Assembly (NCBI GenBank): GCA_947685225.1
Contig: CANTUV010000053.1
Span: 3,209,501 to 3,273,500, forward strand
Direction of reading: 5' to 3'
From: Garcia nutans
Lineage: Eukaryota; Streptophyta; Magnoliopsida; Malpighiales; Euphorbiaceae
Length of the DNA stretch: 64,000 nucleotides
The notes under the pieces were generated by a model that was not told the origin of the DNA, ran no database searches, and was given only the letters and a program-made list of their open reading frames with translations. Positions 1-11,290 of this stretch are shown here, one piece after another. The position numbers and the translations under genes were made by a program. Every line of letters begins with the position of its first letter. The first letter of the stretch is position 1.

Positions 1-770
1 AGTTTTATAATTTTCTTCATTCATTTGTCTCATAAAATTAATTTATTACTTACTTACACAAAACTGCATGACTTTTTTAGTTTCATGTCAATCTCACTTT
101 TAATTTTTATATTACTTAACAATTCTTTATAAAAGCTTGTACAATTTTAGCCATGTGTACTTGACACATATATGGACTTATATTTAAAATTTTAGATTTT
201 TCCAAATTGATTTAATATATTTAAAAATTAAATCTTCTAAAATCAGAGAATCTGTCTCTTTAATAATTTCTCTGGCAGCACCCAGTTGTCCATTTGTTTC
301 AGGTATCAAACCTTAATAAAAATTCTTGAAATTTTAACCATATGTTATATGAATAAATAAGATATTGGGTGTAAATTTTCATATTTTTCTGGGTGGTTTT
401 GCCATAGTGTTTAAATATGTTTCTCAATTTCTATAGATTATGATTTTCTGAAACTCCTCCAACAATCTGTGTTCTTCTACCTTTCTTAATTAGTAATTCA
501 TCTTAAAAAATTATGAAATTTTATACATTAGATTCTAACATATAGAAAAACGTTTCATTAAATTTTCAAACTCATCCAAGATTCCTATATTTATTTAAAA
601 AAAATTCAACAATATCATTTTACAGCATACCTATAAAATTTTCTATAACTCTCATGTCCATTTCTCAAACATTTTATTTCATATTATAAATCATTTCATA
701 AATTATTTTTCTTAATTCCACTTATTCATCAATTGAATCAACTATGAATATTAATTTTGAATAGAAATTC
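1..770. other. AT-rich stretch, unassigned
   Basis: Very AT-rich DNA with no open frame of interest and no similarity that I can recognise to the other elements in the window. It lies where the gag of element T1 should continue, so it may be a further insertion or badly decayed internal sequence. I see no LTR end, tandem array or RNA gene in it. Confidence 0.4.
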
Positions 771-1019
771 CAAAAATTCTTAATCCATAAGGTCCAGAAT
801 GATGCTTCTACTACGCTACTTTGATCTATGCAACCCAGACGCCAACTCAACCTATATACATTATATAAAATAGACATTGCCACATCAGGGATTAGATAAA
901 TTACCAGTGCCAATGCATGCATCACAATTGAAAATTATTTTTTTAAAATTCCAAATTTCTCTCTCTAACAACTCACCTAGGTCGAGAACCTCAAGCCTAG
1001 ACTCTGATACCAAAACAAA
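771..1019 (-). other. leader of Tekay-like element T1
   Basis: Read on the minus strand, this follows the T1 LTR and primer site. It resembles the leader of element E, including the TGCATGCATTGGCA region at about 907-920, and ends near what may be a decayed gag start (ATG replaced by TTG). The similarity fades to the left of about 780. No intact gag frame is visible. Confidence 0.5.
994..1012 (-). other. primer binding site of T1 (initiator tRNA-Met type)
   Basis: The minus strand reads TGGTATCAGAGTC, one base from the initiator-Met type primer site seen in E. It lies seven bases from the LTR end, the same spacing as in E. Its position left of the LTR shows that 1020-3876 is a 5' LTR of a minus-strand element, not a solo LTR. 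Confidence 0.75.
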
Positions 1020-3876
1020 TGTAACACCCTTATACCCTATATACGTACAATACATATTTTCAGCATATGTAAAATATGCATATACAGTATAAAAATGTCA
1101 CAGATCGATTTAATAAAAAATTTTACATTTCTCTTTTAAGATTTCAAATACTAATATATAAAATAAATAGTATATAAATATTCTTTGCTTGTTATAGGAA
1201 TCCAAAATAAATATTTTATATGAAAATCTCTGGAAAAAATTCGGCAGAGTTTTGTTTGTAATTTGAACGTTTCCAAAATTCAACAAAACATAACATGCAT
1301 AAAACAAACACTCCAAATAAAAACAATTCACCAATACTTCTCAATTTCTCCATATTTTCTCAAAATACTTATATATAGGTATATATATATCAACATTATA
1401 TATAAAATCCCAACTTAAACAAAATTATTCAAATCATTCTTTACAATTTACAATATATGCTTCAAAAACATATCATAACATACATAATATAAAAAATATA
1501 CATGCTGGCAACTGGCTCTGATCTTGATGTACCAAAAATAACTCTTCAAGCTCAATAAATACAAACCTAGACCTGACCAGGTCTAGTAAAACTCTCCAGC
1601 TCTGCCAAAACATCCATGACACCTGCGCGATAAATTACAATCGCGCTAAGCCAAAGCCTAGTTGTACAAACTTTGATAATAATAAAAATGTAAAGTAATG
1701 CCAATGCATAATACATATAGAGGTCACATCATTTCACTTTCTTATATTTTTCAAATATTTCACACTCACAACTCATAACATTATATTGCTCAATTGTATC
1801 ACAATTCATAATTCACATTAAAGCAAAGACAAGTATGGGCCCAAAAAGGATCTAATATGCTATTCAAATTTTAGAGTTACTGCTTTGGTCTATAATGACA
1901 CCATGTGTCTAGCCCGTAGGCAATATATATATCCATGGATAATGTAACAGCCCCAGTCTCTTGAACCTCAACTCGGCTAGACCCTTAGGCTCCAGTATCT
2001 TGGTCCTCAACCCGGCTAGACTGTCACAATTTTTGAGGCTTATGACCAAGTCTTTTCACCCCCAAAAACATCATATTTATCATTTATCAGCTGGGCTCAG
2101 CTTACGACCCGGTCTTTTCACCTGCCCAGCAATTCATAGGCATGCCGCCAAACCCAGAACTCTGAAAATTGAATAACATACTAGGCACACAATTAATTCA
2201 TTTATCTCATTATCAAATACTTTCACAATTCATTTCTCATTTTATTTCTCATAATCAAATTAGGCTCATTGCCTTATTTTCACATTTTTTTTCTCATTTT
2301 TCTCATTTTTCACATCTTTGTCATTTTTCTCACTTTTCTCATTTTTATCAATATTAATTTATTTCATTATTATACATATCTCATTTTTGCATTCACAACA
2401 CATTACCCAATTACTTTGGGTATTTTCACATAATATGCATATTTCTCACTTTACACAATTTTGCCATTATCAATGGCTTTTAACAATGCATTTAACACAT
2501 ATATGACATTACAAATGTCATAGCACATTATTCATACTCAATCAATGAACCAAGTAGCTTAACACATTTTTCAACCAAAATGTGTTAAGTCCAAATGTTA
2601 TGCAAATATAAACATTATGCTCAAAGTTTGTACATACCTCTACTAGCAACCCAAAGCAAGCTTAATACAACCTCCAATCCTATCCTTCCAACTTGCCCTT
2701 CACCACTTGGATGAAGCAAATCAACCTCCCTCAATGCCTATACCAAATGTGATCATACATAATCATTTAATATCATAGTCTAAGGTATTCTCAACATCAA
2801 ACCATAATTAAACATCACTCTAAACCAAATCCCAAAATTAAGCTTCACCTCACTTTAACTTTGAAAAACCATATCAAGCCATTTAAATTAGTGTTTTAAG
2901 TTTATTAATATCATTAGAAGCATATTTTAATACATTTGAACCATTTACATTATAAAAATACACTCTTATATACAAAACCATAAAATGGCATAACCTTCCC
3001 CCATTGAAGGTTTTCCATTCCAACACAATCCATTACTCATTTCAAGCTTATATTCATCACTCTTAATACTAAACAACATGCTTAAACAAATAAAATCACA
3101 TAATTTAACCACTTTGGAAAATCACTTTTCCAAAACCCTAAATCTCCACTTCCATTCTCAAACTCCAACCATTTCTTTAATCCAACCTTAAAATCATTGT
3201 TAATCACTTAAAATAACTTCATATATACCCAAATAGACAATTAAATCTTAGAACTTTAAAAACCCAAAACAAACATAATCACAATTCCTATGAAATCCAA
3301 AGAAAGAAGTTGGGAACTTACTAATTTTGGTGGAAATCACCAAAAATCCACTTTAAACTTGTTGAATCCTTCAATTTGTGGAGTATGGAAGATCAAAATT
3401 CTTTAGATTAATAGCCATGGTGGTCGGCCCTTGATGGAGAAGAAGAAGAAGATGAAAAACTTTTAAATTTTCTTTTTCTTTTCATCTTTTATTTTTAACT
3501 ATATATATATTAAAATAATTTAATAATTAATTAATTATTTATTTATTTAATAAATTAAAAGTCATAAATTTCCTCTTCCATTCAAAAATAATTTATTTTG
3601 AATTATTCTATTAATTTTGAATTTCTAAGATTTAATTACTAAAATACCCTTTTACTTTGACTTTTCTTTTAAAAAGTGTCGACTTTTATATGTTATGTAT
3701 ATTTTACATATATATCACATATGTGTTCCACTTTTTCATTTAAAACCCCTTCATTTTTCATTTAAAACCCCTTCATTTTTCATTTAAAACCATTAATTTA
3801 ATTTATCCATTTAAATTATAATTTATTTTATCAAATTTTCAAAAATTAGAACTTTTCAAAAACTTAGGATATTACA
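1020..3876 (-). repeat. 5' LTR of Tekay-like chromovirus T1
   Basis: On the minus strand this 2857-bp repeat begins TGTAATATCC and ends GGGTGTTACA, the termini of the E, G and H LTRs. Family-shared blocks are readable: the segment near 1840-1920 around a tagged 'ctagcccgtaggc' block and the repeated GTGAAAAGAC...GTAAGC motif near 2030-2125. The five bases outside the right end are CATAT; the other end of the element lies outside the window, so the TSD cannot be tested. The interior is AT-rich without coding capacity. Confidence 0.8.
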
Positions 3877-4082
3877 CATATGCACAAGTAATGTGTATCT
3901 TATATACACATCAAATGTACCTTATGTGTGTATTAAATATTAAGTATGTAATGTATTAATCCAATATATACAATTAATATACCATATGTATATGTTATGT
4001 ATACTTTAGATATATATATTGAGTATATACAATTTATCTCTCCAAATACTTATTTAATTTCTCCAAAATCACGGATGTTACA
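3877..4082 (-). repeat. 5' end fragment of a second chromovirus-type LTR
   Basis: This short AT-rich stretch ends (window-right) in CGGATGTTACA, which matches the outer end of the element D LTRs (ending AACGGATGTTACA at 16018). It therefore looks like the first ~200 bases of a D-type LTR on the minus strand, split by the T1 insertion. No polypurine tract follows to the right, so the flank at 4083 is target DNA (Tat-A). The rest of this LTR would be left of T1, beyond the window. Confidence 0.5.
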
Positions 4083-4589
4083 ACATGCATCTAGAACTGG
4101 ACCACATATGGATCCTAAATTATGTGCTCACCTCAGAGATTGTAGGCTGGAGCGGGTTCCAATTTTAGTAGGAATGCGCCTCCACTGAAGTTCACAAGAG
4201 AAAACTCAGGTATTTATTATTGTCTACAAGATATATTTTCCTTATAAAAATTTTATTTTATAACTTTTATGATTTTTTTATATTTATATTTTTAATTTAT
4301 TATTTGTAGCAGAAAAAATAAGCTAATAAAGTCTAAAAAAAATAATGATCCTATGCATGAAGAATTTAATTTTAAACATGTGGTGAAAAGAAAATACATA
4401 TTTATGGCATGCAAAAAAAATAGAATATTATTTAGGAAAAATATGCATAAATTAATGCTAACAAAAAAAGTTATAAAAGATTTTATACAAAAGTAAATGA
4501 ATTGGTCTTGATGCGAAAAAAATACCAAAAATAAGAAAAAGTAAACGTAGTGAGACAGTAAAATTCTTGGAGTGTTGAAGATAATTTTT

Positions 4590-6798
4590 ATGTTTCAATT
4601 TATATTTTCCTTAATTTTAGAACTTTTGAGAATAATTATTAGGGATGAAATACTTACTTGATTAGACTTACCTTTATCATGGAAGTTTGATAACTGTGTG
4701 ATTCATGGCAGTGGGAACATCCATAAAGCCTGCGAGTGGTATGATCGACTTTTGCCTCCAGTTTAGAGGATGATCAATGAATGTGATTCTGAAGAATTTG
4801 TGTTGCAGCTGACCGCCAAGGGATATCAAATCGATAGAAGTGTAATATAGGTGCTTGCCAAGTGGTGGATGGACACCACTCACACCTTTCACTTGCCTGT
4901 TGGGGAGATGACGATTGGCCCAGTGGATTTTACTGCGAGAACATGCTTGAAATGCGACGAGATCCCCATCCCTTTGACCAACAATATACTAACTGAGGAT
5001 GAAATTCGCAAATTAATTTGTCTATGTCCCAGATATAGGGGAGCATAAAAAATAAAGTATGAATACATCTGATAGTATTGGGTAAGGTAAACTCCATCCG
5101 TGCATGGTAGACAGGCAAAAAGATACACCCGCAGCTTTTTGCTGCACTTGTTGGCTACAACAATCTTATGCAGCACTGAGGCGACAATTCACTTGTCGGT
5201 TCTGCGTGCTCTGGCAGATTTTGATCTATTCCCTTTTTATACTTGGGGAGAGGCTGGCCTTGTCTGTCTCTATCATGGTTTTGATAAAATAGCAGAAATA
5301 GGGTTTTTTTTATAGGTTTGATGGCCATTGTTAAGGCGTGAGTTCGTCCTCCCTTTTTTTTTTTAATTTAGAAAAAAAGGTTTATGATCAAAATTAGCCT
5401 CTTTTTTTTTTTACTATGATAGGTGTGGGCCTACGAGCATAATCTCGTAAGAGCACTGAGTATTTTTGGGAGACGAGTGTGATATCCGAGATTGACCATA
5501 TGGTTATCGGCTCGAAGAGAAGTGTCTAGAGGTCACATTAGCATTCTCGGTGTTATCATTCGAGTTGGTTAACCTAGGATCAGGTAAAAGAAAAAATTAG
5601 TAATATCATGGAATTAAAAAAATGACTTACCGATAGTGCTACGTTGTAGGTGAATGTTGCTTGGTGAAGAGCAAATGAAAGGGCAAACTGGACTATTGCC
5701 ATGATTAATGCATTGGTCCTGTAAAATTCCCATAGAATAATCGCTGGGTCGGTTTCAAGCAGATGGTTTCTAGGTGAGAGGGAATAGAACTGGTTTCTTG
5801 GACTTGATAAGAGGTGAGTGCCAGCCAATGTCCCAGCATCTGTGCTGACCTGCAAGTCTATGCCTAAGAGCTCCTGGAGGCTTGCCCGGAATGGATTCAA
5901 TATTGATTTATTATTGCTTCGATTGGACTTGTTATATAATGAGTTCATATGAGATTAGCTTTTGCACTTCGATGTCTCCCCTGATGGTGTTGAACATTCG
6001 GAGGAACATGGGGGCGAAGAGGGAGAAGGAGAAGAGGAAGGTGAGGAAGACATGGATGAGGAAGGTGATGAGAATGAGGATGAAGATGAGGAGAATGATG
6101 ATGGTGAAGGGGATAATGAGGAAGAGGAAGAGGGGGATGAGGAACATGATGAAACAGGGGATCTTGTTGCCCATGTTGATACCATTGTTTCCCCTTTCAT
6201 AAGTAAATCAGACATTTTTTGTTCTTGACTTGCATGTGACTAACTTCGATGATTTTTTATAAGGAGCTGAACACTCGGATGTTACTGGGTATGATGAAGC
6301 CAGTCCAAGTAGTGCAGCTCCACCTCAACCTTTTCCTTTTTATGAGCCGTCTTCTGGGCCTTAGGGTTTTGATTTGAGCTATCTAGTTTGTAACCCTATT
6401 TCATATTCATATATGTTGAATGTATGTGTGAAAATGTATGAATCTAATTTATCCTATTCTGGCTCACAACAAATGCTTATGGAGCAGAATCAGAAACTAT
6501 AGGAAAAATTAGCTGCTAGCCATTGGTATGTTGATCATCTTAAATAGAATTTTTGGGAATTCAAATTTCAGGGCTATAGGGACTTCGTTGCATCTTCGTC
6601 AAGGAGGCCCTGGACCAATGACCATGATGTGCCACCTTCAATCTCGGGAACTGACTATGATAGGGATCATTTGCAAGATGATCATAATCTTGATGCTTTT
6701 TCTTCAGGGGAAACCGGGTAGACAATGTGCTACCACTGCCAACAAATGATGATTTCCTCAGAGATTTATTTAGCCATAGACCACTACCTCCTTCATAG
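4590..6798 (+). pseudogene. antisense ORF 1 of Tat-A, plant mobile domain-like
   Basis: Plus-strand coding remnants, antisense to Tat-A. At 4851-5048 the peptide has WWMDTTHTFHLPVGEMTI, a hallmark of plant mobile domain (PMD/MAIN-like) proteins; the upstream frame near 4735-4850 continues the domain with one TAG. At 5100-5290 comes the second PMD block (FLLHLLATTILC, then FYTWGEAGLVCLYHGFD). A very acidic tract (Glu/Asp-rich, 5962-6228) follows, then a Pro/Ser-rich segment (6264-6363) and a Gln-rich, probably coiled-coil C-terminus (about 6466-6798) ending LPPS-stop. Introns are likely but not defined; several stops show it is broken. Its C-terminal exons match Tat-B 33980-34545, so it travels with the element rather than being a host gene. 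The function of PMD proteins inside retroelements is not known to me. Confidence 0.7.
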
Positions 6799-6842
6799 TA
6801 ATTAGTGTGTATCAAAACTATATATGAAACTTGTTGTACATA

Positions 6843-6852
6843 AATAAATAAA
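6843..6852 (+). terminator. possible poly(A) signal of antisense ORF 1
   Basis: Two overlapping AATAAA hexamers lie about 45 bases after the antisense ORF 1 stop at 6796-6798. Such hexamers are common in AT-rich DNA, so this is suggestive only. Confidence 0.35.
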
Positions 6853-7172
6853 GGTTTTGAACAACTTATATACATGTATACATACTAAAATATATGATAT
6901 GTTGACTTTTCTACTCCTCTTTTTTTATCTGGACATTTTTTTAAACTTTGAATGACACTTTGACTTTTCTTTTTCTTTTCTTTTTACATGCATACAAAAG
7001 CATAAATGAATTCGACATGGACTAATTAATGAAGCTATTACCCATACAGATTAGATTTTAACAATTTTCCACTTCGTAGTGAACTCAAGATGCCAAACCT
7101 ATTTCAACATGGATTAAATTTTCACCAAATTCGACATGGACTTGCTTTGCCTTAAGTAGTTTGGACTTCAAC

Positions 7173-7182
7173 TATATAAATC
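7173..7182 (+). promoter_or_regulatory. TATA box upstream of antisense ORF 2 (Tat-A)
   Basis: TATATAAATC, preceded by C, lies about 157 bases before the ATG at 7330. The same 11 bases (CTATATAAATC) occur on the minus strand of Tat-B at about 33668-33678, about 100 bases before the matching ATG. Preservation in two diverged copies argues for a real antisense promoter. Confidence 0.55.
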
Positions 7183-7329
7183 AATAAACTACTTTCTCTT
7201 CTTTTATATCCAAAGTAGTAAGTCTCAAATAAAAACCAAGGTAATTTCACCCTGCACAAGGTTAGATTTTTAGTGTCTACCATCTTTAATTTTTTTTATA
7301 AAGTTAATAGCAATTGTCACACTCTCACG

Positions 7330-7915
7330 ATGACTGAGTCTAATTTGAAAAAGATCAAAAATTTATTTAAAAGCATCAAGACAACACACTGGGAATAAGT
7401 ATCATGATCTCAACTTAATGTCTTGAAGTACTTTCAAAATATCAAATTAGACCAACCATTCCTACATGCCATGGCTTCTTTTTGGTATGTAAAAACTAGG
7501 ACTTTCAAGATAAATAATTTTGAGATATGTCCTATGATTGAAGAATTTGAAGCTATTCTCAGATATCCCAGCAATCTACCATTGGTGTACCCATACTAAC
7601 TTCCAAAACTCAATAAAAGATGCAAATGTTGTTTCAACTTTCAAAACCTGAAGTCCTGTGGTGTATGAAAGGTGAGAAAATTTTGTTTGGTCCCTTGATT
7701 AACTTTTGCCGCATGTTCTGTCTTTGCTTGCTTGTTCAATTCTTACTTGTTTCTCCTGAAGGCGACATCGATCCATGAATACTGGATATCATGGACCAAA
7801 TGGAAGGAGGATTATCACCGGTGCCTGTGATCTTGGCTGAAACCCTAATCAGACTGGACCAATTCAAGATAGAATCTTTAAGGAGATTGGCTGAAAATCA
7901 TCTGTTACTATAGGT
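7330..7915 (+). pseudogene. antisense ORF 2 of Tat-A, DUF7745-like first exon
   Basis: Translation from the ATG at 7330 gives MTESNLKKIKNLFKSI and continues in parallel with the open frame in Tat-B (33004-33570): shared blocks include LHAMAS, IEEFEAIL, MQMLFQ, KPEVL, GEKIL and ILDIMDQMEGG. This copy has several stops (for example in HWE-stop) and frameshifts. It ends with LDQFKIES...RLAENHLLL just before a putative splice donor (AG-GTACTTACC) that matches CAG-GTAATTACC in Tat-B. The domain looks like the plant DUF7745 family (transposon-associated, function unknown); this assignment comes from memory of the family pattern and is moderately sure. It runs antisense to the integrase immediately downstream in Tat-A. 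Confidence 0.6.
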
Positions 7916-8147
7916 ACTTACCTAAATCATCCCTTTGGATTTTCAATTTAGGCCTTTTGTTTTTATTGCTCTAATTTTTATCTAGTCCGCCTTTGTGGAT
8001 TTTTGCAACTAGCGAACTGTACTAATTTTTGCTTAGGTCACCCTTATAGGTTTTCAACCTAACGAGCTTCTTTCATCATTTTTTCCCATGAACCAAAACA
8101 TGACCATCATTATAAATATTCCATTTAATGAGTTTTACATTTTTTTT
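7916..8147 (+). repeat. short degenerate repeats next to antisense ORF 2
   Basis: After the putative donor, three diverged units of the form CCCTTT(G)GGATTTTC...TTTAGG recur at roughly 7930, 7985 and 8040. The complementary form (GAAAACCC..AAGGGC) occurs in two clusters in Tat-B (31970-32130 and 32800-32950). Read in the antisense direction, each unit has a pyrimidine run followed by AG, as splice acceptors do. No coding sequence is visible. Confidence 0.5.
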
Positions 8148-9277
8148 ATACATAAAACCTCATCAGCCTGTCAATGTTCTCTGGTTCACTAAACTCGTTC
8201 CCATCCATGTATGATATCTTGATTGCACCTTTGTTCATGACTTGCCTTACTTTCCTCTTAGATCAGAGGCATTAGGCTTGTACTGCTTCAACACTAAGTC
8301 ATCGACTTTAAACTTCTTGATCTTAACCCTTCTTTTATTGGCCCGAGCTATCTTTCTTTGATACAGTTGATGATGATGCATTGCTTTTAACCTTCTCTCT
8401 TCTAATAAAGCTAACTATATGTATATGCTCACTACCCATTCTGTCTCAGGCAATTCAACTTCCAGGACCACCCTTAATGATTTGATCTCAATCTCAATTG
8501 GCAACACTGCTTCCATCCTATAAACAACGGAAAAAGATGTCATTCCAGTCGGGGTTCGCACACTTATTCTGTATCCCCAAAAAGCAAAAGGAAGCACCTT
8601 TGACCAATCCCTGTATGTCTTGGTCATCTTCAATAGAATCTGCATAATTGTATTGTTTATTGCTTCCATTTCACCATTAGTCTTCAGTTTATAGGGGGAC
8701 AATCAGTGATGATGGATTTGGTACTTCAAGAATAAGTCCCTAACTGCTCCTTGAAATTGTACCCCCATTGTCCGATGTTACACTGTGCGGGATCCCATAT
8801 TTGTAGATGAGATTCTTTTCAATAAACCTAGCCATTAGTCTTGCCCCCAACTTGTTGAAAGATTTAGCTTTGACCCATTTGGAAAATTAATCCATTGCTA
8901 CTACAATGAACAGTGACCGCTTGAAGCCATCAGATGTATCTCTCCTATAATGTCAATTCCCCAAGTTGCAAAAGGCTAGGGTGAAGACATAGAATGCAAT
9001 TCTTCATATTCAAATTACCATACATCTAACATTGTTGGCACTTCTTCACAAACTTAATACAAACTTAATACAATCTCTTTCCATGGTCAGCCAATAGTAA
9101 CCTTGTCGAATTATCTTCTTAACCAAAGCTAACCCATTCATGTGTGGACCACAACTTTTCGCATGTATTTTTTAACATAATTTGCTCAACTTCATACTTC
9201 CTTAAGCACCATAAGTTCACCCCATCAGGCCATCTTCAATACAACTCTCGATGAAAGGTGATGTATTATAAGGACCA
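8148..9277 (-). pseudogene. integrase of Tat-A
   Basis: Minus-strand remnants of a DDE integrase. The C-terminal frame at 8415-8702 (KTYRDWSKVLPFAFWGYR, then MTSFSVVYRMEAVLPIEI) is typical of Tat integrases and matches Tat-B 26189-26533. The conserved tail ending in RFYV-stop is at about 8148-8330. The N-terminal zinc-binding and core regions (about 8700-9270) are recognisable in pieces but interrupted by stops and frameshifts. There is a small local duplication near 9045-9070 (an 'aaacttaatac' unit occurs twice). Confidence 0.75.
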
Positions 9278-10440
9278 TTACCATATGACTCTTCTCTCTT
9301 CCCTTGTTGCCCCCAATGGGTATCCCTTATTCGCCAAGAACCGTCTTATGGTGTCATACCATGCATCATGGTCTGTATCAGTTTCCATGATTATTTCATA
9401 TTCATAATAAGGAGTTGATGAACTGGTCAAAACCAAAGGCTTAAGAAAATGTTGAAAGGATTTTCCCACACCGAAGCCAATGTGGCTAGGGCATCATCCA
9501 TCTAGTTTTCATCTCTTGGTAAGTGTATAAATCTGCACTCCTTGAAATTCTTCTTCATCATTGTCAAATAATCGTGGTTTGGTTTTAACTTCTTTTCTTT
9601 TAATTCCCACTCTCTATTCACTTGGGATGCCACTAACAATGAATCACCAAAGACTTGCACCTTATCCACCTTCATAACCATCAGGGTTTCAAAACCAAAG
9701 ATACATGATTCATACTCCATATTATTGGTTCCCCCGAACTTCAACTTCTTAGCTAGAGGAATGAGCTCCCCTTCAAGTGATTCTAGTATTAGTCCCAAAC
9801 CTGCTCCTTTTCAATTTACTACTCCATAAAAGTACATCTTCCATCCTTGTACTTCTTTGGCCTCTAAATGTTCATCGGGAAATTCTATGACTACTTCCTC
9901 ACTATCAAGCAATGGTTGCTAGGCTAGAAATTCTGCTATTGCTCTACCTTTGATTGTTTTCCTGGTTAAATATTCAATCTCAAATTCCTCTAAAATTATC
10001 AACCATCGACCATACTTCCCAATCAAAGAGGGTGTCTCCCTTAAATATTTCACTGGATCCAACTTGAAAATTGTTTGCACACTATAAGACTGAAAGTAAT
10101 GCCACAACATCTTAAAAGACCAAACCATAATTATACAGGTCTTTTCAATGATACTATACTTAATCTCATAAGGTAGGAGCTTTCTACTCAAATAGTAGAC
10201 TGCGTGCTCAACCCCTATCTCATTTTCTTGGGCTAGCATAGCTCCTATTGACTCTTCCTCTACCGCCAAGTATAGTAATAAAGGTTTATCGGTTTTAGGT
10301 AGTTTCAAAATAGGTGGATTCAGCAGATGCTCTTTTATATGCTCAAAGGCCATTTGACACTCTTCATTCCACTTGACTGGCTGATTCTTTTTAAGTAACC
10401 TAAAAATAGGTTTGCATATTGTGGTGAGTTTTTCTATGAA
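9278..10440 (-). pseudogene. two RNase H domains of Tat-A
   Basis: The first, gypsy-type RNase H is at 9919-10353 (PILKLPKTDKPLLLYLAVEEE, YYLSRKLLPYEIKYSIIEK). The usual catalytic aspartate of the LYL.. block is not present, as is usual for Tat elements. The second RNase H is at 9278-9798 and about 9880: GTNNMEYESCIFGFETL and VQVFGDSLLVASQV match the archaeal-type domain that defines the Tat lineage. Stops and frame changes separate the pieces, for example at 9798-9919. Confidence 0.8.
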
Positions 10441-11290
10441 CCTACTAATGTACTATAACCTACCAATAAACCCCCGAACTTCTTTCTCCTTCTTAGGAGC
10501 TGGCATAACCCTAGTTGCCTTAACCTTGTCAGGGTCAATCTCAATGCCATTTGGACAAACCACATATCCTAACAACTTGCATGAAGTAACCCCAAACACA
10601 CACTTCTTCGGGTTTAACCTTAGCTTATACTTTACTGCTCTCTCAAAGAATAAATATAAGTTTTGGAAATGCTGCTCTCTTGTATCCAACTTCACTATCA
10701 TATCATCAACATAAACATCGACTTCTTTATGCATCAATCAAGAGACAAAGTGGTGGCCATCCTTTGGTAGGTTGCTCTGGCATTCTTTAACCCAAACGAC
10801 ATCACCCTATAACAAAATATACCCCATGTAATAATGAAGGCAGCTTCAACCATATCCTCTTGGGCCATTAACACTTGATTGTATCCGAAAAATCTATCTA
10901 TGAATGAGTGTAGCACACTAGAGGCTGCACTATCAATAAGGACATCTATATGGAGTAAAGGAAAGTTACCATTAGGGGAAGCCTTGTTCAAGTCTCTATA
11001 GTCCACACAGACCCTAATTCTTCCATCTTTCTTTGGCATGGGAACCATATTGGCTAGCCAATCTGGATAATATATCACTTCAAGGAACTTCACTTGTATT
11101 TGTTTAGTGACTTCTTCTTTAATCAATTCTGCCCATTCCGATCTTATCCGTCTGAACTTTTGTTTGACAAGTTTAATGTAAGTGTAAGTAGGAATCAAGT
11201 GCTCAACTATATCTCGATCTATTCCAAGAATATCCTCATAAGGCCAAGTAAAAACCTCTTCATATTTTTTTAAATATTTTTTCTAATCTC
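10441..11290 (-). pseudogene. reverse transcriptase of Tat-A
   Basis: The N-terminal RT half is at 10734-11198 (PDWLANMVPMPKKDGRIRVC, VDYRDLNKASP, FGYNQVLMAQED). The C-terminal half is at 10453-10737 and keeps the catalytic YVDD at 10702-10713 (DVYVDDMIVK). A small frameshift at about 10734 separates the halves. This copy therefore keeps the active-site motif that Tat-B has lost, but it cannot be read through. Confidence 0.85.

Noticed and set aside
3997..4188. 63-residue plus-strand frame at the LTR/Tat-A junction
   Set aside because: It crosses the junction at 4082, so most of it is LTR sequence; the part after 4083 may belong to antisense ORF 1 but is too short to claim.
5932..6215. Serine-rich, hydrophobic and basic frames over 5932-6215
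   Set aside because: They are other-frame readings of the GA-rich acidic coding tract at 5962-6228.
4590..6798. Host gene encoding a mobile-domain protein
   Set aside because: Its C-terminal exons recur in Tat-B at the same place relative to antisense ORF 2, so it belongs to the Tat element; it is also broken by stops.
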